From CALLCD01 sp039196965 (GTDB lineage Bacteria > Pseudomonadota > Alphaproteobacteria > Caulobacterales > Hyphomonadaceae), in contig JBCCUK010000010.1 in NCBI GenBank assembly GCA_039196965.1, forward strand, positions 52,494 through 116,493: a stretch of DNA of 64,000 nt, read 5' to 3'. Position 1 is the stretch's first letter. The number at the start of each line of letters is the position of its first letter. Below the pieces are notes generated by a model that was given only the letters and a program-made list of their open reading frames with translations, made no database searches and was not told the origin of the DNA. Position numbers and translations under genes: made by a program. Shown piece after piece: positions 29,655 to 38,056 of this stretch.

Positions 29655-29690
29655 AAAAAAAGCCCCGGCGTGAGGGATCACACCGGGGCT
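29655..29690 (-). terminator. Rho-independent terminator upstream of the VirD4-like gene
   Basis: On the minus strand AGCCCCGG and CCGGGGCT form an 8-bp stem followed by a run of seven T. It lies between the small membrane-protein genes and the VirD4-like gene, only about 20 bases before its start, so it ends the upstream transcript or attenuates entry into that gene. Confidence 0.85.
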
Positions 29691-29713
29691 GGGGTTGTGT
29701 TGGTTGGCTGCGC

Positions 29714-29830
29714 TTAGACGAAGGCGAAGCAGATATTGAGTACGACCAGAACGCTCAGCATACCGACAGCAGTCCAAAGTCGCTCTTTCTTGGAGCGGGG
29801 TTTAGCCTTGGGGGTAATCTTCTGTGTCAT
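29714..29830 (-). CDS. Small single-span membrane protein (38 aa)
   Basis: A 38-residue ORF beginning MTQKITPKAK with a basic N-terminus (PRSKKER) and one hydrophobic segment (TAVGMLSVLVVLNICFAF). The ATG has GGAA about seven bases upstream. It lies between two terminator-like hairpins and belongs to a row of small membrane proteins upstream of the VirD4-like gene. The sequence gives no family; it could be a pilin-like or channel accessory peptide. Confidence 0.6.
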   Translation of the reverse strand: MTQKITPKAKPRSKKERLWTAVGMLSVLVVLNICFAFV

Positions 29831-29852
29831 GGGGAGTTCCTTTCTTATGTGA

Positions 29853-29882
29853 GAAATAAGAAACGGCGGCACTAGGCCGCCG
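29853..29882 (-). terminator. Hairpin with T-rich tail on the minus strand
   Basis: CGGCGGC and GCCGCCG (7-bp stem, loop CTAGT, read on the minus strand) are followed by TTTCTTATTTC. It lies after the 42-residue gene and before the 38-residue gene. Confidence 0.6.
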
Positions 29883-29907
29883 CTTCAGAATGGTGATGGT
29901 ACTCAGC

Positions 29908-30036
29908 CTAACCAGCGCAGCTAGCGGCTAAAGCGAAAATGACGAAAATGCCAAAAGCGCCGCCAATAATATCGCCAAGGCTGGTCTTTTGCTTCTCGTA
30001 GACGTCCAAACGTCCTTTGTGTCTGTACTTTGCCAT
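29908..30036 (-). CDS. Small single-span membrane protein (42 aa)
   Basis: A 42-residue ORF with a strong GGAGG six bases before its ATG. The N-terminal 22 residues are basic (MAKYRHKGRLDVYEKQKTS); the rest is one membrane segment (IIGGAFGIFVIFALAAS). The excellent ribosome site makes it a likely real gene despite its size. Function unknown; with its neighbours it forms a set of tiny membrane proteins in the mobilization region. Confidence 0.7.
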   Translation of the reverse strand: MAKYRHKGRLDVYEKQKTSLGDIIGGAFGIFVIFALAASCAG

Positions 30037-30062
30037 TTTTTACCTCCTTTCTTTTTCGGTGT

Positions 30063-30359
30063 TCAAAACATGCGGGCGGCGACAGCGAGGCCGCCCATCA
30101 CAAGCGCTGTTGAAATCGACATTCTTGAGAGGAAGAAAATGAAAAGACCGCACGTAATTCCCCAAACCAATGAGGTGATATCAGCGAGTCCGTAACCGTA
30201 GTGCTGAACAATAAAGCTCTGCACCCAGCCAATCGTCTTCGAGTACAATGGCGGTGCACCAATGAAGGTGCAGATGAAAGCCAAGAGATTTGCAAGCCCC
30301 TGAACCGACGACATGAATATCGACCGCCCAGCGGCTTGGTGTTTGTTAAGTGGATTCAT
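30063..30359 (-). CDS. Small multi-span membrane protein of the mobilization region
   Basis: 98 residues from the ATG at 30359, which has GGAG upstream; the frame runs back to 30389. Two or three membrane segments are visible (SVQGLANLLAFICTFIG, ITSLVWGITCGLFIFFLS, TALVMGGLAVAA). The size and topology resemble VirB2/VirB3-type or TraA-like small proteins, but no motif allows a named call. It lies in the same minus-strand row as the VirD4-like gene. Confidence 0.6.
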   Translation of the reverse strand: MNPLNKHQAAGRSIFMSSVQGLANLLAFICTFIGAPPLYSKTIGWVQSFIVQHYGYGLADITSLVWGITCGLFIFFLSRMSISTALVMGGLAVAARMF

Positions 30360-30513
30360 TGAAATGCTCCGTTCGGAGATCGTCCGCATCAGCGCGGGCG
30401 ACGAGGAGCGTTATAGATTACTCGGGCAGTCGAACTTGGGGGATACGGAACGATTTCAAGAAAAATCCCGCTACGTATTGGAGCAGGATTGATCGTGCAG
30501 CTGAATCGTGGAG

Positions 30514-31014
30514 CTAAATTTCTTCCTGTTCGTCCCCGTCCTTATCTTCTCGATTGTGATTAGAAGCGTTTGCAGCTTCTAACACCCAGTTGTCGTTTGC
30601 AGGGATAATTCGGGGCCAGTCTTTTACCTCTTCCGGATAGGCAGCAATCAAGATGGTCGCCAGAACACGAAATCGCTCTCTCGTATGCGCCTGTACATAA
30701 GATGTGATGTCATCCGGCACAGGTTGGCACGTGTATTCGAACCAATCTGCAATCAGCTCATTAATGCGAGCCGCATCCCCGATATCAATCTCATGATCCG
30801 AAACACCGAAGACGGCGAGATCGACCTCTATAATCTGACCCACAGCGTTGATGAAATTCACATCATCCAAATCACGCAGTAGGTTACACAAGAAATCACG
30901 CCCCCTACGCGGCTCAGGCATTTTGAGCGCCGCAAGGTTCCTTGCTTCACGAATGAGGGCGGGACTGTGCAGCTCTGCATCGTTGAAGACGAAGATGATC
31001 CGCTTCTCTGTCAT
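30514..31014 (-). CDS. Hypothetical island protein
   Basis: 166 residues from the ATG at 31014 (MTEKRIIFVFNDAELH). It is acidic, mixed alpha/beta with VNFINAVGQIIEVDLAVFGV and a helical stretch RERFRVLATILIAAYPEEV; the tail (EDKDGDEQEEI) is strongly acidic. No domain is recognised. Divergent from the next plus-strand gene at 31142, with a 130-base AT-rich gap that probably holds promoters for both. Confidence 0.6.
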   Translation of the reverse strand: MTEKRIIFVFNDAELHSPALIREARNLAALKMPEPRRGRDFLCNLLRDLDDVNFINAVGQIIEVDLAVFGVSDHEIDIGDAARINELIADWFEYTCQPVPDDITSYVQAHTRERFRVLATILIAAYPEEVKDWPRIIPANDNWVLEAANASNHNREDKDGDEQEEI

Positions 31015-31141
31015 TGAACACACCTATTCTTGTAAAATTGTTTATTTTCAATGTTTTGCTTTCGTGTGTCATGATTAGCCCAGAGACTTGCCTTCTGTCA
31101 TTAGGGTAAGCTGGACCTTGTAAAGTTGTTTGTACCAGAGC

Positions 31142-32023
31142 ATGCAAATAAGCTTTCCAAACGCACTTGTGACAACATGGAGACACGTCATTCCTAGAAA
31201 AGTCTACGTCGGCAAGAACCGATTTTGTCCTGGAACACGCCAAACCGAATGGAATTACTTGCGTATAATTTTATATTGGCTTCGGGGGCATCCCTTCACG
31301 GATATGATGCGTGATATGCAACAAGACGAAGCGTATTTTGCAAGCGTAATGGAGGCCGTAAACTCTATGCCCTCAATGAATATCGAACGTGCAGCAATTG
31401 AAGATATATCTCGCCAGTCGTTGCACGGGATTATCAATAAGCTTTCGGCACATATCCTAGACTACGACCGCCGAAGCACCGCGTATTATGTTGGTCAACT
31501 TTTCACGAAGCCTTTTAGATCGGAGCTTCTTGTTGAAAAGCCAACATCTAAAATGGTTGCAAGGCTGCTGACGCCGCTTACTAAGATCAAAGGAATGTTG
31601 GACAGACTTGATGACTATTACAGAGAAGCACACACCAACAAGCTCTGTGAATTAGTATGGCAAATATCTACTGGAAACGTCGATAATCAGTTCTACCGAA
31701 AACACTTTAAGGTATCTTCAGTTGAGGCAATTTTTGACTCCAACCTGATCAAGTTAATGCAGATGAGATATAGACGTTTGCGAGGGTTAGACCGAGATCA
31801 AATGCAAACACACGCTGCTTACTTTCTGATTATGAGAAGAGGCATTCAGTCCTATTACGACAGAGATAAACCAAACACGAGGGAGGACTGGGACAGGCTA
31901 TCTCCACAAGAACTTGATCTTACGCTAAAGCGCTGTGCGATATATGGTCTGATGTATGTGATATTCATCTTGCAGAGGTATCCCATTCGGGATGCGAAAG
32001 ACCCGCCTACGGGTTGGGATTGA
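31142..32023 (+). CDS. Hypothetical protein, likely cargo
   Basis: 293 residues from the ATG at 31142; an earlier TTG at 31130 is possible. It is basic and mostly helical, with no membrane segment: ILYWLRGHPFTDMMRDM, HGIINKLSAHILDYDRRS and RYRRLRGLDRDQMQTHAAYF. The C-terminus reads LYVIFILQRYPIRDA-like. No known domain is recognised. It overlaps the convergent gene at 32007 by 17 bases. Codon use and base content are more AT-rich than the chromosomal flank. Confidence 0.55.
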   Translation: MQISFPNALVTTWRHVIPRKVYVGKNRFCPGTRQTEWNYLRIILYWLRGHPFTDMMRDMQQDEAYFASVMEAVNSMPSMNIERAAIEDISRQSLHGIINKLSAHILDYDRRSTAYYVGQLFTKPFRSELLVEKPTSKMVARLLTPLTKIKGMLDRLDDYYREAHTNKLCELVWQISTGNVDNQFYRKHFKVSSVEAIFDSNLIKLMQMRYRRLRGLDRDQMQTHAAYFLIMRRGIQSYYDRDKPNTREDWDRLSPQELDLTLKRCAIYGLMYVIFILQRYPIRDAKDPPTGWD

Positions 32024-32348
32024 AGGGAAGGCCTTCGTTTTCAGGGTCTCTTGCGTTTTCGAATTTCGACCAGTCGTACTTGGGGATCAGCTTCTTGGGC
32101 ATAACCACCTTTACAGCCTCATAAGGATCAAGAGCGAGAAAATCGACATCTTCTATATTCTTTCCGAGCTTCTCTGCAATCACATGAAAAACTGGATGAT
32201 TAAAGGCACGCTCCCACTCATTCATCAACGCACAATCAATATACCAACCTGCAATCTCAGGCTCTTTACTAAGCCGAGTGCGCCACTTCTTCTTTTGATA
32301 TTCTAGGTGATCTCGTGGATCAAAGCTCAATTCGTGACGGAACCTCAT
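32007..32348 (-). CDS. Hypothetical small protein
   Basis: 113 residues rich in aromatic and charged residues: RHELSFDPRDHLEYQKKKW, IDCALMNEWERAFNHPVFH and DFLALDPYEAVKVVMPKKL. I see no known motif. It is convergent with and slightly overlaps the preceding plus-strand gene. A partner relationship, such as toxin and antidote, is conceivable but unsupported. Confidence 0.5.
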   Translation of the reverse strand: MRFRHELSFDPRDHLEYQKKKWRTRLSKEPEIAGWYIDCALMNEWERAFNHPVFHVIAEKLGKNIEDVDFLALDPYEAVKVVMPKKLIPKYDWSKFENARDPENEGLPFNPNP

Positions 32349-32503
32349 TTCCCGCAGAGTTAAAAAAGCAAGTTGCGAAACTTATAATTATGATACCATA
32401 TAATCAGCTAACGGATCAAATTTTGTTGTACCCTTGAAAGTATCAAACGCAATTCCGATAGAGCGTCTGCTCCAACTTAGATACAGAGCCGATATAAGTC
32501 CTG

Positions 32504-32734
32504 TCAGAGAAATTCGAGGTAGGCAGATACATCGATATGCAGCTTCAGTTGCCAGCAGATTTCGTAGAGGCGGGAGACGAGGATTTCGCTGCCGTTTTCG
32601 TACATCGCGATCTGCGAATGGGAAACGCCAACCGCTTTGCCAAGCGTTTCACGTGAGATACCTAACTCTTCCCGGCATTGGCGGATACGCCACCCAATAT
32701 CTTTGTTGATCTCAATGGGGTTCGGTGGTGGCAT
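32504..32734 (-). CDS. XRE-family helix-turn-helix regulator
   Basis: 76 residues that are almost entirely a Cro/C1-type HTH: WRIRQCREELGISRETLGKA, then VGVSHSQIAMYENGSE with the recognition helix. The start shares one base with the resolvase stop (TGATG), so the two are co-transcribed. It probably controls this resolvase unit. Confidence 0.82.
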   Translation of the reverse strand: MPPPNPIEINKDIGWRIRQCREELGISRETLGKAVGVSHSQIAMYENGSEILVSRLYEICWQLKLHIDVSAYLEFL

Positions 32735-33342
32735 CAGGCCTCCGCTGCAAGGCCGTAGCGCTCGAAGGCCCGACGGATGGTGACGGGGGCGACGCGGTAG
32801 CGTTTGGCAACGCGGCCCAAATCGATACCGTCATTGGTGATGAGATCATAGGCTTTGAACACGCTGCGGCGTTTGAGCTTATGGGGCCGCCCAAGATGCT
32901 GACCTCTCCGCCGCGCAGCCGCCATCTTATCCTTGGTTCGGCGCGAGATGATCGCTCGTTCGTATTCCGCATCGGCCACATCATAGGTAAAGCGCTTGCG
33001 CCCCTCCGGCGTGCGCGTGTCCATTTGCTGATAGATCGAAAGGAAGTGAATGCCTTCCTTGTGCAGGCCATCGAGGAAGATCAACCCCTCGATTGTTGAC
33101 CTGAACGCCCGGTCAATCGCTAGCACAACGAATGTGTCGCCAGGTAACAATGCTGCCCGCGCCGCTTGCAGACCGGGGCGCTCGTCGGCAACGGCAGATG
33201 TTGCCGCATCGGTGAAAATGTCATCGCACCCCGCTTCGGTGAGGGCGTCCGTATATTGATATAGCGTCTGCTTATCAGTCGATACGCGGGCATACCCAAC
33301 GCGCCGCGCTGTACTCTCATTTCGCTGTAAAGCCTTAGCCAT
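32734..33342 (-). CDS. Small serine resolvase/invertase
   Basis: 202 residues of resolvase type. The catalytic Ser lies in YARVSTDKQT (about residue 21), with FVVLAIDRAFRS and MDTRTPEGRKRF further on and a C-terminal helix-turn-helix (VAKRYRVAPVTIRRAFERYG). Such enzymes resolve transposon cointegrates or plasmid multimers. It pairs with the downstream XRE gene. No transposase is adjacent, so it probably serves the island or an ancestral plasmid. Confidence 0.9.
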   Translation of the reverse strand: MAKALQRNESTARRVGYARVSTDKQTLYQYTDALTEAGCDDIFTDAATSAVADERPGLQAARAALLPGDTFVVLAIDRAFRSTIEGLIFLDGLHKEGIHFLSIYQQMDTRTPEGRKRFTYDVADAEYERAIISRRTKDKMAAARRRGQHLGRPHKLKRRSVFKAYDLITNDGIDLGRVAKRYRVAPVTIRRAFERYGLAAEA

Positions 33343-33501
33343 CGCACCTCTCCATCAATCCAAAAGGGAACCCTTTTGTCATGGCGCATGATGGCGCGTT
33401 TCTAAGCCTTAGAATGACGAAATTCGGTGTGTTTTCAATCTCCATATGCAGATGCTTCTTCAATCGTGACCGGGTGCCTCTAAATACAAAAGGGTTCCCT
33501 T

Positions 33502-33888
33502 ATGAAGACACCATTCAGGCGACTTAGTGCAATAATTTTGTTCGGTATTTTCCTATTCTATCCACAAGCAGGACTAAGCCAGACAAGCCAGCAAACCGAG
33601 AGCTTTACCAGTGGCAGGATGTTGGCGGAGTGGAGCGAAGACGGTCAGGACTCATTCTTTCAAACATCCATCGGCATGGCAGGTGCAATCGCCACTCAGA
33701 ACGACGGTCAAAAAGCCAGATGCATTAACGACTGGTACTTCAAAGATGGTGCAACAAAGGCGGAGCGTAACGAGGCAATTCGACAGACACTTGCCCGGTT
33801 TCCAGAGTACCATCCAACGGTGACACTTCTCGCAATCGTCGAGAAAGCATGTGGCAGCTTCAGCTTTGAGTTTGAGAGTCCTGAATAG
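33502..33888 (+). CDS. Small secreted protein, Rap1a/Tai-like in appearance
   Basis: 128 residues with a clear signal peptide (LSAIILFGIFLFYPQAGLSQ). The mature part, FTSGRMLAEWSEDG, then CINDWYF, then LARFPEYHPTVTLLAIVEKACGSF, has two cysteines and a spacing that recalls the Rap1a/Tai immunity fold. That is only a resemblance. An AAAGGG-containing stretch lies before the ATG. It stands alone, convergent with the next gene. Confidence 0.55.
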   Translation: MKTPFRRLSAIILFGIFLFYPQAGLSQTSQQTESFTSGRMLAEWSEDGQDSFFQTSIGMAGAIATQNDGQKARCINDWYFKDGATKAERNEAIRQTLARFPEYHPTVTLLAIVEKACGSFSFEFESPE

Positions 33889-33896
33889 GGATTGCG

Positions 33897-34736
33897 TTAG
33901 AGGGGCGGCTTAGCTGTCCCGCTCGGCATAGACATATCGAACCCTTCCGCTTCAGTAGTCGGTTCCGAGAGCACCAGCGGCATTTGTGTTTGCATATCGA
34001 TTTTGATCTTATCAAGGTCGTCCCGTGAGATAGGATTTTCCTGATCATCCATCTTGTCCCGCGCCGGGGCGAGCACATCATGGCGATAACGTTCCAAATC
34101 ATCGCGGCGCTTTTGCAAGTTTTCAATCCGCTTACGGTTACCAAGAAGGTCTTCATAGGTCGGTGCACCGTCTTTCCAGACCACGCCCGCCGCGTCCGTA
34201 TCTGAAACGACTTGCCCATCTTCGGTGTAAACGCGCCCATCCGCACCCCGAAACACCGCCCGGCCATCGGGCAACCGATTGGCCTTGTCCACAATGTCAG
34301 AGTGGTCGGCGTTGGCATCGGCAAGGTCGGCATCGGTTTGGGCAATCGCCGCATCAGTTCTTTGCTCAGCATCCCGAAGGAGCCTATCAACTTCATGGTA
34401 AGCTGCAGCATATTCAGGATCATTGAGAAGAAGCTGTTCCAGAGCGCTCAACTCAATAAGTGTTCTTGTAGCCGAGCGCTTCCCGCTTACATGGCCCGGC
34501 CTTGCATCTTCATTGATGAACCGGGCAATGCGGTTGCCCTGCACACCAGATTGTTCGCGCTGGAGATCCTCGAAATCCAGCTGTCTGCGCGCAGTTATTC
34601 TGTCTCTGTCATCATTGGAGGTCACACCCACCCCGATTGTTGTTATCATTATAGGCTGGTGGGCCGAACAAGCAGTCGCAAAAGGCCCTACGTACAAGGC
34701 CGCACCAAGAGCCGGAGGCACTTGATACATGCTCAT
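33897..34736 (-). CDS. Hypothetical coiled-coil protein of the island
   Basis: About 279 residues if it starts at the ATG at 34736; the frame runs back to 34850. The N-terminus is weakly hydrophobic and contains PFATACSAH, which could be a poor lipobox. The middle and end are long charged helices (DPEYAAAYHEVDRLLRDAEQ, KRIENLQKRRDDLERYRHD) around a short beta segment (AVFRGADGRVYTEDGQVV). No family is recognised. The region before it to 35096 holds no other gene I can support. Confidence 0.55.
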   Translation of the reverse strand: MSMYQVPPALGAALYVGPFATACSAHQPIMITTIGVGVTSNDDRDRITARRQLDFEDLQREQSGVQGNRIARFINEDARPGHVSGKRSATRTLIELSALEQLLLNDPEYAAAYHEVDRLLRDAEQRTDAAIAQTDADLADANADHSDIVDKANRLPDGRAVFRGADGRVYTEDGQVVSDTDAAGVVWKDGAPTYEDLLGNRKRIENLQKRRDDLERYRHDVLAPARDKMDDQENPISRDDLDKIKIDMQTQMPLVLSEPTTEAEGFDMSMPSGTAKPPL

Positions 34737-35096
34737 CCAGCCCATAAGCCGAATGTACGTAGATGCGGGATTTGCGAGCGCCCGACCGGGCGAATTAGCA
34801 CCCGGATTTCTTACCCTTTTATTATACTTGAATTGACACTGATAAGTCAAAATACATCATAAAAACAGCGATCAAGGTCTCCGTCATGTGCGAGGCGAAA
34901 GGTGTTACGCCAGTTTTGCGGGCGATACGTCAACCATCAACACTTCTCAATTCTAGCTTTCGTACGCTGTTGCGCGAGCGGCCTCTGGCATTGAATTGTG
35001 GAATAGCGCAGTCGCCGACATATTCAACTGCCAGTTTTCAAACGGCAGATTTTCTGTATGGTTAAGCTGTAGGTAGTATAGATAACGGAGAACATC

Positions 35097-35729
35097 ATGG
35101 CTACAAATGTTGGCGGACGGATGGTGCCGGATAGCGAAGCCGGTACTCAAGCAGCAAAAGAAGCGGCGCGGATTCGCAGCTCCGGTGGCGGCGGCGGTGG
35201 TGGCGGCGGCTCGTGTTTCCCGGGCGATGCGCTTGTTCTCACACAAACTGGATGGGTGCCGATCAAAGACATAAGAGAAAAGCAATTGGTTTTATCCATT
35301 CTAGCAGATGGTAGCGCTCGATCATCCCGAGTCTTGAAGAAAAAGGCATATGGAAAACGTGCCATCACGGACGTTGTAGACCAGAAAGGTGCCCACCTTT
35401 TTCGTGCAACAGGTAGCCATGCTGTTCTAACGCAAAAAGGCTGGAAAAAAGTCGGTCAGCTGAATGCTGGAGACATCCTTTTTAGTAATGATGGTGGTGA
35501 AGGGTTCCGTCGGTCGATTGTCGGGGACACTTCGCATTCAAATGAGATCGAAGAAGTCTTTAACTTGGTTGTAGAGAACAATTTCACGTTTGTCGTAAAA
35601 GGTTGCGTTGCCCATTCCTTTACACACTTCAGAGCATTGCGTTCCTTTGGTTGGACTATCAGATCTCAACTCCAAAACCTTGATTTTGTGGGATCTCGAA
35701 ACTGGAACGGAGCAAAGGCTAATACATAG
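35097..35729 (+). CDS. Stand-alone Hint (intein-like) domain protein
   Basis: 210 residues. After a 29-residue N-terminal flank comes a run of nine Gly (30-38), then SCFPGDALVLTQTGWVPI with the Hint nucleophile Cys40. Block B is ATGSHAVLT (Thr105 and His108), and the C-terminal block is FTFVVKGCVAHSF, ending at His173-Ser174 rather than the intein His-Asn. The splice-type Asn is therefore missing, which fits bacterial intein-like or hedgehog-type Hint domains that cleave at the N-terminus. About 37 residues follow. AACATC precedes the ATG, with GGAG upstream. Its substrate role is unknown. Confidence 0.85.
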   Translation: MATNVGGRMVPDSEAGTQAAKEAARIRSSGGGGGGGGGSCFPGDALVLTQTGWVPIKDIREKQLVLSILADGSARSSRVLKKKAYGKRAITDVVDQKGAHLFRATGSHAVLTQKGWKKVGQLNAGDILFSNDGGEGFRRSIVGDTSHSNEIEEVFNLVVENNFTFVVKGCVAHSFTHFRALRSFGWTIRSQLQNLDFVGSRNWNGAKANT

Positions 35730-35904
35730 GTATTGATAGATTATGGCGTATTTGATCCGCCTCTCCTTGTTCAGGACAGGCCGATCTTTACGCTTGATAA
35801 CTATCTTGAATTCTGAAGAGTTTCTTCGCACTCACTTCGATCCAACTAGATGGAAGCACCAAGCGGTGAACCATAGGTGAGGGATGTGCGCTAAAGCGGC
35901 TGTG

Positions 35905-35956
35905 CAAGGTGTAGTCGGTACTACCGACACCTTGCCAAAGGGGGCGTGCCGCCCCC
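35905..35956. repeat. Two successive hairpins between Hint gene and DUF4145 gene
   Basis: CAAGGTGT..ACACCTTG with an inner CGGT/ACCG (35905-35934, three-base bulge) is followed at once by GGGGGC..GCCCCC (35940-35956). They lie in the 269-base gap and may be a bidirectional terminator for the two convergent genes or a relic of a recombination site. Confidence 0.55.
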
Positions 35957-35998
35957 TGTTGGATACCCCCTGCTACCCATGGGGAAGCCGGATGCTAC

Positions 35999-36781
35999 TC
36001 ACCACACACTACGCTTTTTGGAGGCTGGTTTACCTTTTCGCTTTTTGATTTCTTTGGCCGCTGTTTTCACACGCTTTGCCTTCTTGCTGAATGCCACCTC
36101 AACAACGTGTTCCATGATTTCAAAAGCGTTCAAGAGATCGTTTCGATCAACGCTCGAAGCGTTCTCATGACTGCCGTGGTTGCCTAGGAATCGTATAGAG
36201 TGAAGCAATTCGCCCAGCTCTAGGTATTTATGCGGTAGCAAGGCAATACGTTCGTTCAGCGTTAATGGACGACGTTTTCCATTAGATATTTTCGAGCGCT
36301 TGATCTTTAAGGCTGTCAGTACACGTTCTGCCGTTAGCCTCAGCTTATTCGCACTAGAGGAAGTATCTGCCCACACAAGCGCCGAAGCTCTAACCACTTC
36401 CTCAGCGACATCTTGTGGTGTCTCTTCAACGAGTGAGATCAACGAGGGGCTAGGATGAATGAACTCTGGATAGAAATAGTCCATAGCTATTGTAACAGTT
36501 TTGCCCTCATGGTCGTAATCGTAGTGCACATCAGTTCTGGCTGTGCCCATCACGACAGCGCGCTCTCCACACTTCTTATCAGAGCACCGTAAATGAGCTG
36601 AGTATCGCTTCTCGATCCATTCTGGCTCCCACGCTTCATGTGAATGTGCGTCAGATGACCAATCGGTTTCTTCATTTACCAGAGAACCATCGACGGGTTG
36701 AAGCTGCCCGTTCGAGCATCGGGGGCAAGGCCAGCTTGGAGTTTGGGCGTAACTTTTAGCCCATAGTGATCTGTCAAACAC
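35999..36781 (-). CDS. DUF4145-family protein
   Basis: 260 residues. The N-terminal part holds a zinc-ribbon-like Cys set (PCPRC and later RCSDKKCGERA). The C-terminal part is the DUF4145 signature (LSLRLTAERVL-like ...KLRLTAERVLTALKI, then LGELLHSIRFLGNHGSHE). DUF4145 often accompanies restriction and defence genes. Its start shares its last base with the upstream TcmP stop, making a three-gene unit. A basic tail (KKRKGKPASKKR) closes the protein. Confidence 0.8.
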   Translation of the reverse strand: MFDRSLWAKSYAQTPSWPCPRCSNGQLQPVDGSLVNEETDWSSDAHSHEAWEPEWIEKRYSAHLRCSDKKCGERAVVMGTARTDVHYDYDHEGKTVTIAMDYFYPEFIHPSPSLISLVEETPQDVAEEVVRASALVWADTSSSANKLRLTAERVLTALKIKRSKISNGKRRPLTLNERIALLPHKYLELGELLHSIRFLGNHGSHENASSVDRNDLLNAFEIMEHVVEVAFSKKAKRVKTAAKEIKKRKGKPASKKRSVW

Positions 36782-38040
36782 TAGCTCTTCTCCGGTTCAC
36801 CATTCGGAAACAGGATGTTGAAAAAACTGCGCTGCGGCTTGAGCTTCAACGTATCGCTCGGGTCGATCGTATTGGCGACGCGCCGCTCGCCGCCATTCGG
36901 CGTGATAACTGTGAGATCCGGACTTTTGATAATTGCCTGATGAATGTCGTCGGAATGAGCTGGCGTATGATTGTAAATATCCTGATAGAAATCTTCAATT
37001 TGGATGGCATCTCCTGAATTTGCGAGACGTCTTGGAATGTCATCATAGAGCTGTTCGGTTGCACGTTTGCGATCATCGTCTTCGAACAGATACAAGTTTG
37101 CATCATCGTTAGGGTCGTATTGCAGCATGTCGAGGCCTGCTCGGCCGAAGTGTGCTTGTGAACTACTGTTTCTATGAAGGATGTTGTTGTAGACCTGCCG
37201 CGCGCGTGTCTTCTTGGCGAAATGGATCAACCAGTATCGCCACCCATTTGGGTTGTTGATTGAGAACGGGCTTACATACACACCAAATCGCGACATAGCG
37301 TCGTAAACGGTGCGCTCGGCAGCGCCTAACCAAACCTGATTGGTCATGTATTCTTCGACATTGTCTATAGATGGGACGTTCACGCCGAACTTTTTAAGAC
37401 GACGCTGCAAGGCGTCCTGATCAGTCTTTGGAAGGTAAGTCAGCAGCGCTTGAATCATGAATGTCAGAATAATTTCTGGCGCAGCAAAAGATGTAAGAAT
37501 GTCGGATATCGTATCAAGTTCAACAAGGCTATGACCGCATTGATCCAGATTGAAGAATACAGAACTCTTGTAGCCCCGCTTAGTGATCGTTTCTTTTATC
37601 CCCGGATAGGCCGCTTCAAATTCTTGTCCTAAATACACCACCTCGACATGAAGCTTTTCAGCTTGATCTCTAATCGCACCAAGCTGCCCGGCGATATTCT
37701 CCTTGCAAAGCTCAACAACACCCGGCGTTGCATCATTCAAGACCAATAAGACATCGATTTGAATGGCTCTTATGTTTTGAGCTGCTCGCTCGATGTTTAA
37801 GGTGTTGCAGACTTCATACAGCGTTTCTAGAAAAATTAGAGGCGAACCTGGAGCGCCGCATTTGTATTTTCCTGCACCGCAAAATCCATCGATGACAGCC
37901 ATCCGAAACCGCTCTTGGTTCGGGTTTTGGCACCTTATACGCAAATAATCCGCGAAGTATTCTCGAAGCACCTTGTGCTTGCGCTTCGAATGCTCATCAA
38001 GCTCCGCACCATCTTCCCATTCATATACTTTTACTGCCAC
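36781..38040 (-). CDS. tcmP: Three-Cys-motif partner protein TcmP
   Basis: 419 residues matching the three-Cys-motif partner family (TcmP): ELDEHSKRKHKVLREYFADY, then VIDGFCGAGKY and CGAPGSPLIFLET, a methyltransferase-like N-terminal half, followed by SVFFNLDQCGHSLVELDTI and ILTFMIQALLTYLP. It is defined by pairing with DUF5131/Gp37-type proteins, found here 16 bases upstream. Function is not established; it is seen in mobile and defence contexts. It is followed by DUF4145 with a one-base overlap. Confidence 0.85.
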   Translation of the reverse strand: MAVKVYEWEDGAELDEHSKRKHKVLREYFADYLRIRCQNPNQERFRMAVIDGFCGAGKYKCGAPGSPLIFLETLYEVCNTLNIERAAQNIRAIQIDVLLVLNDATPGVVELCKENIAGQLGAIRDQAEKLHVEVVYLGQEFEAAYPGIKETITKRGYKSSVFFNLDQCGHSLVELDTISDILTSFAAPEIILTFMIQALLTYLPKTDQDALQRRLKKFGVNVPSIDNVEEYMTNQVWLGAAERTVYDAMSRFGVYVSPFSINNPNGWRYWLIHFAKKTRARQVYNNILHRNSSSQAHFGRAGLDMLQYDPNDDANLYLFEDDDRKRATEQLYDDIPRRLANSGDAIQIEDFYQDIYNHTPAHSDDIHQAIIKSPDLTVITPNGGERRVANTIDPSDTLKLKPQRSFFNILFPNGEPEKS

Positions 38041-38056
38041 CCAGTCCTCATCTCTT

